NCBI RefSeq assembly: GCF_000420485.1
Contig: NZ_ATVA01000016.1
Location: forward strand, 2,501-66,500
Direction of reading: 5' to 3'
Source of the DNA: Paucidesulfovibrio longus DSM 6739
GTDB taxonomy: Bacteria > Desulfobacterota > Desulfovibrionia > Desulfovibrionales > Desulfovibrionaceae
Length of the DNA: 64,000 nucleotides
The notes beneath the pieces were generated by a model that saw only the letters and a program-made list of their open reading frames with translations, did not search any database and was not told the origin of the DNA. The translations under genes were made by a program, and so were the position numbers. Below are positions 42,051 to 55,287 of the stretch, piece after piece. Numbering within the stretch: position 1 is the stretch's first letter; the number at the start of each line of letters is the position of its first letter.

Positions 42051-42485
42051 TTATTTCACGAACAGGGGGATGGGAGTCTTGAGCAGCCGGGAGGGAACCG
42101 CGCTTTGTCTGGTCTGCTTGGCCTGCTTTTCGGAGGATTCAAGCATGAGATAGAGATTTCCGCAGCCCTTGCATTGCCAGTGGCGCTGTTGCTTTTGCAG
42201 GCGCATGAGCTTGCCGTCGCGGTCATAGCAGACCTGGCAGTATGGTCCCTCGCGGCGCCCGTCGAGCTCCAGCCAGTATTTGCGTCCGTCGAAGCGCATG
42301 TTTCCGGCAAGGTCGAGCGTGTCCGCCACCTCGCAGAGCTGCTGTTTGAGCGCTTGGTTTTCTTCGCAAAGGGCCAGATATTCGTCCTGGAGATCCCGGA
42401 GCGTTTCGCGCGCTTCTTCCCATCGCCCCGCCTTGGCGAGGTCGAGGGCCTGCTTGAAGCAGGTCGCATGCAACAGGTTGTCCAT
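42051..42485 (-). CDS. Zinc-ribbon protein of unknown function
   Basis: A 144-residue soluble protein. Residues about 1-60 are helical, with a likely coiled coil (LRDLQDEYLALCEENQALKQ). The C-terminal half has a zinc ribbon, C-x2-C in GPYCQVCYDRDGK and C-x2-C in WQCKGCGNLY. Similar ribbon domains occur in many uncharacterised proteins, so the function is unknown. The start at 42485 is supported by AGGAGGAG on the minus strand. It is followed by about 10 bases and then the aat terminator region. Confidence 0.8.
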   Translation of the reverse strand: MDNLLHATCFKQALDLAKAGRWEEARETLRDLQDEYLALCEENQALKQQLCEVADTLDLAGNMRFDGRKYWLELDGRREGPYCQVCYDRDGKLMRLQKQQRHWQCKGCGNLYLMLESSEKQAKQTRQSAVPSRLLKTPIPLFVK

Positions 42486-42576
42486 GTCTCCTCCTGGGGA
42501 TGTATGCCATGCGACAGCATTATCGGCCGGAGGTGCGGGTGACTTTAGGATTATGTGAAAAAAAGAGATGCCCGGT

Positions 42577-43296
42577 TCAAACGGCGCGGACAAAAAGCAT
42601 CACGCCGAGAGCGAAAAGCGCTCCGAGTATGAGTTTGCGGTAATGACCTTCTCCGAGGCGGCGGTAGGCGGCGATGCCGCCGAGAACCCCCGCGGCCAGG
42701 GCGGGCAGGGCCATGGCGAAGAGCCGGAGCACCTCCGGGGTGATCAGCCCCGTGGCCGCGTGCGTGCCGGAAACGAGCAGCCCCGCGGCCAGGAAGTATC
42801 CGGAGAGCGACGCCTTGATTTCATCCTTGGGCCAGGGCTGGAGCGAAGCGTAGAGGATGATGGGCGGGCCGTTGGTGCCGATGCTGCCGCCGAGCACCCC
42901 GGCCAGGAAGCCTGCGGGGGCGGCCCAGAGCGGGTGGAGCGTGCGGGATTTGGGCGTGGTCAGCAGCGAGTGCAGGGCGAAGAGAACCAGCACGGCGCCC
43001 ACGAAGATTTCCAGCCACTGCGCCGGCACGGTCTTGAGCGTGTAGACGCCCACGGGAACGCCAGGCAGGGTCGCCGCCAGGAGCAGGCCGAGCCGCCGGG
43101 GGCGAAGGTGGCGGCGCAGTTCCAGGGTCAGCCAGAGGTTGATGCAGAAGGCCAGCAGCGCGATCAGGGGGATCACGGTCTTGATCGGCAGGAAGAGGCA
43201 GAGCAGGGGCAGGGAGAGCAGCACCGAGCCGAAGCCGCTGAGGCCCTGCACGAATCCCGCCAGGACCGCCACGAGGCAGAGCCAGGCCCAGCTCAT
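42577..43296 (-). CDS. TauE/SafE-type membrane permease
   Basis: A 239-residue integral membrane protein with about seven to eight hydrophobic segments. It belongs to the TauE/SafE family by GFVQGLSGFGSVLLSLPLL at the N-terminus and FLAGVLGGSIGTNGPPIILY in the second half. Family members are linked to export of sulfite, sulfoacetate or other organosulfur anions; the substrate here is not known. Sulfite export would suit a sulfate reducer but is inference. It overlaps the stop of the upstream gene by four bases, so it is coupled to it. Confidence 0.9.
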   Translation of the reverse strand: MSWAWLCLVAVLAGFVQGLSGFGSVLLSLPLLCLFLPIKTVIPLIALLAFCINLWLTLELRRHLRPRRLGLLLAATLPGVPVGVYTLKTVPAQWLEIFVGAVLVLFALHSLLTTPKSRTLHPLWAAPAGFLAGVLGGSIGTNGPPIILYASLQPWPKDEIKASLSGYFLAAGLLVSGTHAATGLITPEVLRLFAMALPALAAGVLGGIAAYRRLGEGHYRKLILGALFALGVMLFVRAV

Positions 43297-43604
43297 GCCG
43301 TGGGGCTTTGGGGGAGCTGGTCCGGCGCGTTGAGCTGGAAGAAGCGGAGCAGTTCCTTTTCCAGGGCCGGGCGGGTTGCGGGCGAGGCCAGGGCCGGACG
43401 CTCGCGCTCCACCACCTTGAGGGTCAGTTCGTAGAGATTGGAGCTTTGCGCGGCCATTTCGTCCAGTTCGGAGTCCATGATCATGCGCCCTTCGAAGCGG
43501 TCCCAGAGCAGGTATTTGAACAGCGTGCGTCTGCCCGCCCCCGGGTTGCGCGCGCGTTTTTCCTTGTAGGCCTTGATCAGTGCCAGGGCGGTGTCGGTGG
43601 GCAT
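43293..43604 (-). CDS. Small protein of unknown function
   Basis: A 103-residue soluble, mostly helical protein. I recognise no family. It contains a basic segment (LIKAYKEKRARNPGAGRRTLFKYLLWDRFE) and an acidic centre. The start has GGAGGAAT directly upstream on the minus strand. It overlaps the TauE gene start by four bases, and the preceding gene ends on its start codon (TAATG), so the three genes form a tight operon. Confidence 0.75.
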   Translation of the reverse strand: MPTDTALALIKAYKEKRARNPGAGRRTLFKYLLWDRFEGRMIMDSELDEMAAQSSNLYELTLKVVERERPALASPATRPALEKELLRFFQLNAPDQLPQSPTA

Positions 43605-44113
43605 TATTCCTCCACGGCGTCTTTTGCGTCCGCCGCGTCCACTGCGTCGACGATGGGCGGGTGCTGCGAAAGGTCGTAAAGCCCGTGCAGGGGAATGTCC
43701 AGAGAATAGCTGGGAATGCGTTCGAAGCGGATCAGGCCGATGCTCTTGCTTTCGTCCAGGTCGGAGAGGGCGGGCAGACCGCCGGGAACCGGGAATTCCA
43801 GCGGGCGGGAACGCAGCGCCTTGAGCCTTGTGGCGTATTGCTCTTTCAGGTAATTGATGATCCGGTCCCGCTCCCGCACCGTAAAGGACTCCAGGATAAC
43901 CTTCCTGCTCGACTCGGGCGGGCAGGGGGCTTCCGGCAGCAAGGGGCCCACAAGCTTGGACCAGTCGTAGCGCTTCTCCTCTTCGTTCCCGACGGGGCGG
44001 AAGAGGTGCACTTCCACGTCGCGGCGGCCCTTGAAGCTTTTGATGATCATGGACACGGCGCAGCAGCGTTCGCACGGCGGCGCGGTTTCCGGGGTCAGGA
44101 CGGTCACTTCCAT
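43604..44113 (-). CDS. Protein of unknown function, first in a three-gene operon
   Basis: A 169-residue soluble protein. It opens with a cysteine-rich segment ([17 protein letters not shown]), possibly metal or cluster binding, and has a charged middle and an acidic C-terminus ending in [11 protein letters not shown]. No known family is recognised. The start was set at 44113 by position and a modest GGAGC site; a longer frame lacks support. Together with the next small gene and the permease it may handle one substrate, but this is only context. Confidence 0.68.
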   Translation of the reverse strand: MEVTVLTPETAPPCERCCAVSMIIKSFKGRRDVEVHLFRPVGNEEEKRYDWSKLVGPLLPEAPCPPESSRKVILESFTVRERDRIINYLKEQYATRLKALRSRPLEFPVPGGLPALSDLDESKSIGLIRFERIPSYSLDIPLHGLYDLSQHPPIVDAVDAADAKDAVEE

Positions 44114-44213
44114 TGGCTGCTCCGTTTCGGCTGATTGCTGGAATCGGGAGCCGATGATACGATGTTTCGTCTGCGCGCACAAGGGGATGCGCGGGGCGGA
44201 AAGGATGGAAATC

Positions 44214-50402
<6,189 letters not shown>

Positions 50403-50410
50403 GAAAAGGC

Positions 50411-50450
50411 ATGCCTCCGGCGGCCAGAGGGCCCGCGGCCCTCTGGACTC
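50411..50450 (+). repeat. REP-like palindromic element, copy 1
   Basis: A 40-base unit beginning with tgcctccggcggcc contains an internal hairpin (ccagaggg 50424-50431 with ccctctgg 50439-50446). It is nearly identical in inverse orientation to copy 2 at 50632-50675. The sense strand begins just after dapB. It may act as a transcription or mRNA-stability signal. Confidence 0.75.
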
Positions 50451-50457
50451 CCTGTCT

Positions 50458-50495
50458 GCGCCGAAGCGGGATGCTGCGCATTCCCGCTTCGGCGC
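50458..50495. repeat. Perfect 14-bp inverted repeat
   Basis: GCGCCGAAGCGGGA (50458-50471) pairs with TCCCGCTTCGGCGC (50482-50495) around a ten-base loop. No T-run follows on either strand (a G-run lies to the right), so it is not a standard terminator. Confidence 0.8.
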
Positions 50496-50537
50496 GGGGG
50501 GGGGCATTCAGGTAAGACGTGTTTTCGCGAGGTCTTC

Positions 50538-50582
50538 AGCGAGGCCGCTTCCGGACGCTTTGCGCCCGGAAGCGGCCTCGCT
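50538..50582. repeat. Perfect 17-bp inverted repeat
   Basis: AGCGAGGCCGCTTCCGG (50538-50554) pairs with CCGGAAGCGGCCTCGCT (50566-50582). The loop (acgctttgcgc) can itself pair (cgc/gcg). T-run signals are weak (gttgg), so it is more likely a repeat element or mRNA-stabilising structure. Confidence 0.8.
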
Positions 50583-50631
50583 GTTGGTAGAGAAGGGGGA
50601 GACAGATCTTTTGCGGACCAGCCGCGCAGAA

Positions 50632-50675
50632 TGGGGTTCCAAGGGGCCGCGGGCCCCTTGGCCGCCGGAGGCATT
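50632..50675 (-). repeat. REP-like palindromic element, copy 2 (inverted)
   Basis: Its reverse complement (gcctccggcggccaaggggc...) matches copy 1 except for a few changes that keep the inner hairpin: ccaaggggc with gccccttgg (50639-50647 and 50653-50661). The compensating changes in both arms suggest that structure is selected. It ends just before the stop of the Hpt gene on the minus strand. Confidence 0.75.
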
Positions 50676-50689
50676 CTTCTTCCTGACGG

Positions 50690-51034
50690 CTATTGTTCCT
50701 TGAGCCAGTCCTGCATCAGCTCGTACACCCGCCGGACCTCCCGGTCCATGTGTTCCAGGGCGAGGGTGCTTTCGGCCTCGTCGTTGTCCTTGGCGGCCAT
50801 TTCCAGTTCGAGACAGGTTTCGCGGAGTGGCTCCGCGCCCATGGTCGCCGCCGCACCTTTAAGGGAGTGGGCGAGGTATTTGACCTGTTCCAGGTCGCGG
50901 GCCTCCACGGCGGCGTGGATTTTGGCCACGCGCAGCGGTTCCTCGCGCAGGAAGACCGTGAAGAGGCGGGTTACGAAGGGTTCCTTTCCCTTCATTTTTT
51001 CGAACCAGGCTTTGCTGATGGGGGCGTTGTGCAT
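50690..51034 (-). CDS. Hpt-domain protein (histidine phosphotransfer)
   Basis: A 114-residue single-domain protein. The Hpt signature is YLAHSLKGAAATMGA, with the phosphorylatable His at about residue 56. It passes phosphate between a hybrid kinase and a response regulator, but no two-component partner is adjacent. The start has only a weak AAGAGAAAG site. It is an orphan phosphotransfer protein between palindromic repeats and the ACT gene. Confidence 0.88.
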   Translation of the reverse strand: MHNAPISKAWFEKMKGKEPFVTRLFTVFLREEPLRVAKIHAAVEARDLEQVKYLAHSLKGAAATMGAEPLRETCLELEMAAKDNDEAESTLALEHMDREVRRVYELMQDWLKEQ

Positions 51035-51290
51035 TTCTTTCTCTTTTTCTTGTCGGCCCGGCGTGACAGCCCGGTTGTTCCGGCAACGCGGTTGACGGTA
51101 TTCAGGCCCTTATACGCATGACGGGCGGCTTCGGCAATGTGTTTGAGTATTTTATTGGACACAAGACCGGGGAGGGCAGGGTGAATCCTCGCGAACCAAC
51201 AGAACGAAACGCGCCGAGGATTCGCCGGGAGCCGAGGCGGCAGCGTTCGCAGCGGGTGCGGTGCCGGAAATCGCGTCGCGTTCGGATGGG

Positions 51291-51322
51291 GAAGAGGACG
51301 GGGAGACCGGAATCTCCCCGTC
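51291..51322 (-). terminator. Terminator of the paaK-ACT operon (minus strand)
   Basis: GACGGGGAGA (51297-51306) pairs with TCTCCCCGTC (51313-51322), 10 bp. On the minus strand it is followed by ctcttcc, a poor but U-containing tract. It lies about ten bases after the ACT stop. The stretch 51035-51290 holds no recognised gene. Confidence 0.6.
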
Positions 51323-51331
51323 CGGAACGGG

Positions 51332-51763
51332 CTAGAGGCTGTAGAGCTTTTCGCCCGGGATGATGGTCAGGTTGTGCTTCTTGAGCAGTTCGATGGCCTG
51401 GTCCGTGCGGTCGAACCGGAAGATGATCACCGCGTGGTTCGAGCTTTGGTGCACGAAGGCGTACATGTATTCCACGTTGATGTTCTCGGCCTGGAGAATG
51501 CTCAGGATGTTGTGCAGGCCGCCGGGCTGGTCGTCCACTTCGACGGCCACCACGGTGGTGCGGCCAACGGTGAAGCCCTGGTTTTTCAGTTCGTTGCGAG
51601 CTTTTTCAAAGTCCGAGACGATCAGGCGCAGGATGCCGAAGTCCGAAGTATCCGCCAGGGACAGGGCGCGGATGTTCACGCCGGAGTCGCTGAGGATCTT
51701 GGTCACTTCCGCCAGGCGGCCGGCTCTGTTTTCAAGAAAGATGGACAGCTGATCAACCTTCAT
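51332..51763 (-). CDS. Tandem ACT-domain protein
   Basis: A 143-residue protein made of two ACT domains (about 1-70 and 71-143): [22 protein letters not shown], then [21 protein letters not shown] domains bind amino acids, so it is probably a sensor. Small double-ACT proteins often sit beside phenylacetate-CoA ligase and indolepyruvate oxidoreductase genes. It lies 38 bases after paaK and has GAGGAG before its start. Its likely ligand is an aromatic amino acid, which fits the Phe-rich leader upstream of the operon. Confidence 0.93.
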   Translation of the reverse strand: MKVDQLSIFLENRAGRLAEVTKILSDSGVNIRALSLADTSDFGILRLIVSDFEKARNELKNQGFTVGRTTVVAVEVDDQPGGLHNILSILQAENINVEYMYAFVHQSSNHAVIIFRFDRTDQAIELLKKHNLTIIPGEKLYSL

Positions 51764-51801
51764 GGCTCTCCTCTCTGGTTTTCTGGTTTCGCATGGCGAT
51801 G

Positions 51802-53109
51802 TTACTTGGCTTCCTTGCGCAAATCAATGATGCGTTGCGCCTTGCCCATGGAGCGTTCGATGCCCTTGGGCTCCACGAGCTTGACCGAGGCGGTCACACC
51901 GAGGAATTCCTTGATGGAGCCCTGGACCTTCTTTTCCAGGGACTGAAGGCCCTTGATCTCGTCCGTGAACACGCCTTCGTTGACTTCCACGCGTACCTCC
52001 AGGGTGTCCATGGTGCCCTTGCGGTCGACCACGAGCTGGTAGTGCGGGGCCAGCCCGTCGGTGTCCAGGAGTATGGATTCGATCTGCTGGGGGAAGACGT
52101 TCACGCCGCGAATGATGAGCATGTCGTCGGAGCGGCCCTGGACGCGCATCATGCGCGCCGTGGTCCGGCCGCAGCGGCAGGGGGTGTATTCCAGCCGGGT
52201 CAGGTCGCGGGTGCGGTAGCGCAGCAGGGGAATGGCTTCCTTGGTCAGGGTGGTGATGACCAGTTCGCCCATCTCGCCGGGGGCCACGGGTTCGCCGGAA
52301 ACCGGGTCGATGATCTCCAGCAGGAAGTGGTCTTCCTGCATGTGCAGGCCGTTCTGGGCCTCGGCGCATTCGATGCCCACGCCCGGTCCCATGATCTCGG
52401 AAAGGCCGTAGATGTCCAGGGCCTGGATGTTCAGCTTGGCTTCGATGTCCTTGCGCATGGACTCGGACCAGGGCTCCGCGCCGAAGATGCCGACCTTGAG
52501 GGGCAGCTTGCGGAAGTCGATGCCCAGTTCCTCGGCGGTTTCCGCAAGGTGCAGCGAGTAGGACGGGGTGCAGCAGATGGCCGTGGCCATGAAGTCCTTG
52601 ATGATCATGATCTGTCGGCGGGTGGCTCCGCCGGACATGGGGATGACCGTCGCGCCCACGGCTTCCGCGCCGTAGTGCGCGCCCAGGCCGCCCGTGAACA
52701 GGCCGTAGCCGTATGCGTTGTGGAGGATGTCGCCGGGGCCGACGCCCGCGGCGGCGAAGCAGCGGCCCATGAGCGAGGCCCAGTTCTTCACGTCGCGGTG
52801 GGTGTAGCCGACCACGGTGGCCTTGCCCGTGGTGCCGGACGAGGAGTGGATGCGGACGATGTTCTCCATGCTGACGGCAAACATGCCGTACGGATAATTG
52901 TTGCGCAGATCCTGCTTCTCGGTGAAGGGCAGGTGGCGCACGTCGTCGAGCTTCTGGATGTCGCCGGGGCGAACCCCTTTTTCCTCGAGGCGTTTCTTGT
53001 AGAACGGCACGTTGTGGTAGACGCGCTCCACGAGGGATTGCAGGCGGCGCAGTTGCAGCGCTTCCAGTTCCTCGCGGGGCAGGGTTTCATGTTCCACGTC
53101 GAAGATCAT
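51802..53109 (-). CDS. paaK: Phenylacetate-CoA ligase
   Basis: A 435-residue adenylate-forming enzyme that activates phenylacetate (or another arylacetate) with ATP and CoA. The P-loop-like motif is [15 protein letters not shown], the acyl-adenylate block is [15 protein letters not shown], and the C-terminal catalytic part has [11 protein letters not shown]. Length fits the family. The start at 53109 has AAAGGAGGA seven bases upstream on the minus strand. An attenuator-like leader (53143-53276) precedes it. The indolepyruvate oxidoreductase genes that often accompany it are not in this window. In anaerobes the ligase may serve synthesis as well as breakdown. Confidence 0.95.
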   Translation of the reverse strand: MIFDVEHETLPREELEALQLRRLQSLVERVYHNVPFYKKRLEEKGVRPGDIQKLDDVRHLPFTEKQDLRNNYPYGMFAVSMENIVRIHSSSGTTGKATVVGYTHRDVKNWASLMGRCFAAAGVGPGDILHNAYGYGLFTGGLGAHYGAEAVGATVIPMSGGATRRQIMIIKDFMATAICCTPSYSLHLAETAEELGIDFRKLPLKVGIFGAEPWSESMRKDIEAKLNIQALDIYGLSEIMGPGVGIECAEAQNGLHMQEDHFLLEIIDPVSGEPVAPGEMGELVITTLTKEAIPLLRYRTRDLTRLEYTPCRCGRTTARMMRVQGRSDDMLIIRGVNVFPQQIESILLDTDGLAPHYQLVVDRKGTMDTLEVRVEVNEGVFTDEIKGLQSLEKKVQGSIKEFLGVTASVKLVEPKGIERSMGKAQRIIDLRKEAK

Positions 53110-53142
53110 CTCCGGTCCTCCTTTTGGGGCTGAAATGCGGAA

Positions 53143-53173
53143 CAAAAAAGGCCGCGGGTGCGCCCGCGGCCTT
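53143..53173 (-). terminator. Attenuator terminator ahead of paaK (minus strand)
   Basis: On the minus strand AAGGCCGCGGG (plus 53163-53173) pairs perfectly with CCCGCGGCCTT (53148-53158) around CGCA and is followed by TTTTTT (plus A-run 53144-53149). It sits between the Phe-rich ORF and paaK, and no longer gene lies upstream for it to end. Its 5' arm can alternatively pair with 53200-53208, the end of the leader ORF. Confidence 0.88.
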
Positions 53174-53195
53174 GGTTCGACGTGCTTACGCCTCC

Positions 53196-53276
53196 TTACG
53201 CCACGGGCTCTTGAGGCTCCGTAAAGAAGCCGCTGAAGAAACCGGTAAAGCGCTGGAAAAGGGCGTTATCAAGCAT
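53196..53276 (-). CDS. Phe-rich leader peptide (attenuation), 26 residues
   Basis: A 26-codon ORF starts with ATG at 53276, with GGAG nine to six bases ahead on the minus strand. It begins [10 protein letters not shown] and has six Phe at positions 7, 10, 13, 14, 17 and 18. The last codons (about 22-26) form the segment 53200-53208, complementary over nine bases (one G-U) to the 5' arm of the downstream terminator (53162-53170). This is the layout of pheA- or pheST-type leaders. A ribosome stalled at the last Phe codons would leave 53200-53208 free and allow antitermination. It could instead be a small functional peptide, but the geometry favours attenuation. Confidence 0.78.
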   Translation of the reverse strand: MLDNALFQRFTGFFSGFFTEPQEPVA

Positions 53277-53377
53277 GGAATCTCCATGCCTGAAACACGG
53301 TTCTCCGTCAAGGTCGGGGGGACTTTTTCGCCGCTGCGGGCGTTCTCTTTTCGGGCTGCCGCGTGTATGGAAAAGAC

Positions 53378-54211
53378 GTGAGAAGCAAAACGAAGCGGAT
53401 ATTTGCGGTCGCGGCCGCGCTGTTTGTCCTGGCTTACGGCCATGCCGACGCCGGGAGTGCGGGAAAACCGATTCTGCCGGGGCTGGACTCGCCGCAGGCG
53501 GAGCGGACCTGGAACGATTTCGACGCGCTGCTGGGCGAGGTGGTGCGCGGCGGGTTGGTGGACTACGCCACGCTCGCCGGGGAGACGGCCAGGCTGGACG
53601 CCTTTCTGGCCCTGCTGGCCAGTGCGCGCCCGGAGGAGATGAGCGCGGAGCAGTCCCTGGCGTTTCACATCGACCTCTACAACGCCGCGACCCTGCATCT
53701 GATCCTGACGCGCTATCCGGACCTGAAGTCCATCAAGGACATCGGCTCCTGGTTCGAGAGTCCCTGGAGCATCGAATTCGTGAATTACGCGGGAAGAAAA
53801 GTCAGCCTGGACTACATCGAGCACGAGGTCTTGCGGCGGCGCTTCGCGGATCCGCGCATTCATTTCGCCTTGAACTGTTCGGCGGTCAGCTGTCCGCCTC
53901 TGCGGGCGGAGCTGTATGCGCCCGATCGGGTGGACGGGCAGCTCGACGATGCGGCCCGGGCGTTCGTCAACGACCCGGATGCGGTTTTCGTGCGCGACGG
54001 GGAACTCTTTCTCAGCCGTATCTTTCGATGGTATGCGGAGGATTTCGCGCAGGGGGCCGAGGCCTTCGTGCGCGGCCTGGCCGGGCCGGAGCTTCTGCGG
54101 GCCATGGACCAGGCTTCCGAAGGGGGAACCCTGCGGCTTCGCTATCTCCCGTATGACTGGAGCCTCAACGATCTGGGCCGATCCGGGAGCGGGAGCAGGG
54201 GCGCGCAGTAG
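53378..54211 (+). CDS. Exported DUF547 protein
   Basis: A 277-residue protein of the DUF547 family, recognised by FHIDLYNAATLHLIL, then WSIEFVNYAGRKVSLDYIEH and FALNCSAVSCPPL. A signal peptide (RIFAVAAALFVLAYGHADA) sends it out of the cytoplasm. The function of DUF547 is unknown, although its Cys/His content suggests a peptidase-like or transferase fold. The start is uncertain: GTG at 53378 was taken, with GTG at 53363 as the alternative. It is divergent from the paaK leader, so the two promoters overlap in the region 53277-53377. Confidence 0.85.
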   Translation: MRSKTKRIFAVAAALFVLAYGHADAGSAGKPILPGLDSPQAERTWNDFDALLGEVVRGGLVDYATLAGETARLDAFLALLASARPEEMSAEQSLAFHIDLYNAATLHLILTRYPDLKSIKDIGSWFESPWSIEFVNYAGRKVSLDYIEHEVLRRRFADPRIHFALNCSAVSCPPLRAELYAPDRVDGQLDDAARAFVNDPDAVFVRDGELFLSRIFRWYAEDFAQGAEAFVRGLAGPELLRAMDQASEGGTLRLRYLPYDWSLNDLGRSGSGSRGAQ

Positions 54212-54277
54212 GGTATGGCGGCGTGCATTGCCTCCGCGCCGCAATTTCTATACAAGACGGGGCGATTCGGAGAGCGT

Positions 54278-54880
54278 ATGAATCTTCAAGAACTTGTGCT
54301 CGCCACAAGATCGGTGCGGCGGTTTCGGGAAAACAAAAGCCTGTCTCCGGACACGCTGCGCGGGCTGGCGGACCTTGCACGCCGGACGGCATCCGCCGGA
54401 AATTTTCAGCCGTTGCGCTATGTCCTTTCGGTCGATGCGGCGACCAACGCGCGGATATTCGCCCGGCTGGTCTGGGCCGCCTATCTGAAGGACTGGCCAG
54501 GGCCGCAGCCGGGCGAACGTCCCGCTGGGTACGTCGTCGTCTGCGCGGACCGGGAAAAGGCCTCCCACGCCCAGGTGGACGCGGGCATCGCCTGCCAGAC
54601 CATGCTCCTGGCGGCGCGGGCGGAGGGGATCGGCGGCTGCATGCTGGGCGCTCTGGACCGCGAGGGATTGCGGGCGGATCTGGACATCCCGGAAACAGTG
54701 GATATTCTCTATGTTCTGGCGTTGGGCGAGCCTGCCGAAGAGGTCGTGCTCGAACCTATGCCCCAGGACGGAAGCGTACAATACTGGCGCGACGCGCAGG
54801 AAGTGCATCACGTGCCCAAGCGTGGGCTCGGCGAGGTGGTTCTTGCGGAGTACGGCCCGGAAAAAGTGGAAAAACGATGA
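54278..54880 (+). CDS. Nitroreductase-family flavoprotein
   Basis: A 200-residue FMN-dependent oxidoreductase. The N-terminus LVLATRSVRRFRENKSLS gives the FMN-phosphate-binding arginines, and GIGGCMLGALDREGLRADLDIPE follows in the second half. Substrate is unknown: members reduce quinones, nitro compounds or flavins. It has GGAGAG ahead of its ATG and overlaps rsfS by four bases, so it leads a run nitroreductase-rsfS-gpmI-zinc ribbon. Confidence 0.9.
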   Translation: MNLQELVLATRSVRRFRENKSLSPDTLRGLADLARRTASAGNFQPLRYVLSVDAATNARIFARLVWAAYLKDWPGPQPGERPAGYVVVCADREKASHAQVDAGIACQTMLLAARAEGIGGCMLGALDREGLRADLDIPETVDILYVLALGEPAEEVVLEPMPQDGSVQYWRDAQEVHHVPKRGLGEVVLAEYGPEKVEKR

Positions 54881-55287
54881 ACAAGACGGAAAAAGTGCCC
54901 GGTTCCCCGAGCAACCTCGAAAAGGCGCGGCTCGTGGTGGAATGGCTGGACGAGAAGCAGGCCGTGGACGTGACGGCCATGAACGTTGAGGGGCTTTGTC
55001 CCATCACCGAGACCATCGTGGTGGCTTCGGCGCGCGGCGTGCGTCATGCCCAGTCCCTGGCGGACATGCTCCTGGACCGTTCCGGCGAGCAGAAGCTCGG
55101 CTATCTCGGCATGGAAGGCTACCAGAGCGGCGCCTGGATCCTGGTGGATCTCAACGACGTGGTCGTGCACATCTTCCAGGACGACAAGCGCTCGCTCTAC
55201 AATATCGAAGGGCTCTGGTCCGAGGCGGAGCGCCTTTTCGAGCCCAAGGCCGCCCCGGCCGGGAGCGACGACGAGGACGCGGAATGA
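54877..55287 (+). CDS. rsfS: Ribosomal silencing factor RsfS
   Basis: A 136-residue factor that binds ribosomal protein uL14 (L14) on the 50S subunit and blocks joining with 30S when nutrients are low. The family block is ITETIVVASARGVRHAQSLAD, then GAWILVDLNDVVVHIFQ. It overlaps both neighbours by four bases. The usual neighbour nadD is not present, and the gpmI partner is common. Length is normal with a short acidic tail. Confidence 0.95.
   Translation: MNKTEKVPGSPSNLEKARLVVEWLDEKQAVDVTAMNVEGLCPITETIVVASARGVRHAQSLADMLLDRSGEQKLGYLGMEGYQSGAWILVDLNDVVVHIFQDDKRSLYNIEGLWSEAERLFEPKAAPAGSDDEDAE

Noticed and set aside
53306-53311. TTGACG as -35 of the paaK leader promoter (minus strand)
   Set aside because: No acceptable -10 lies 16-18 bases downstream, and the leader start would be too close. 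The true promoter remains unidentified.
53186-54244. Long minus-strand frame over the DUF547 gene
   Set aside because: It is antisense to a gene with a signal peptide and DUF547 motifs. Only the short Phe-rich frame at its end (in a different phase, 53196-53276) is supported.
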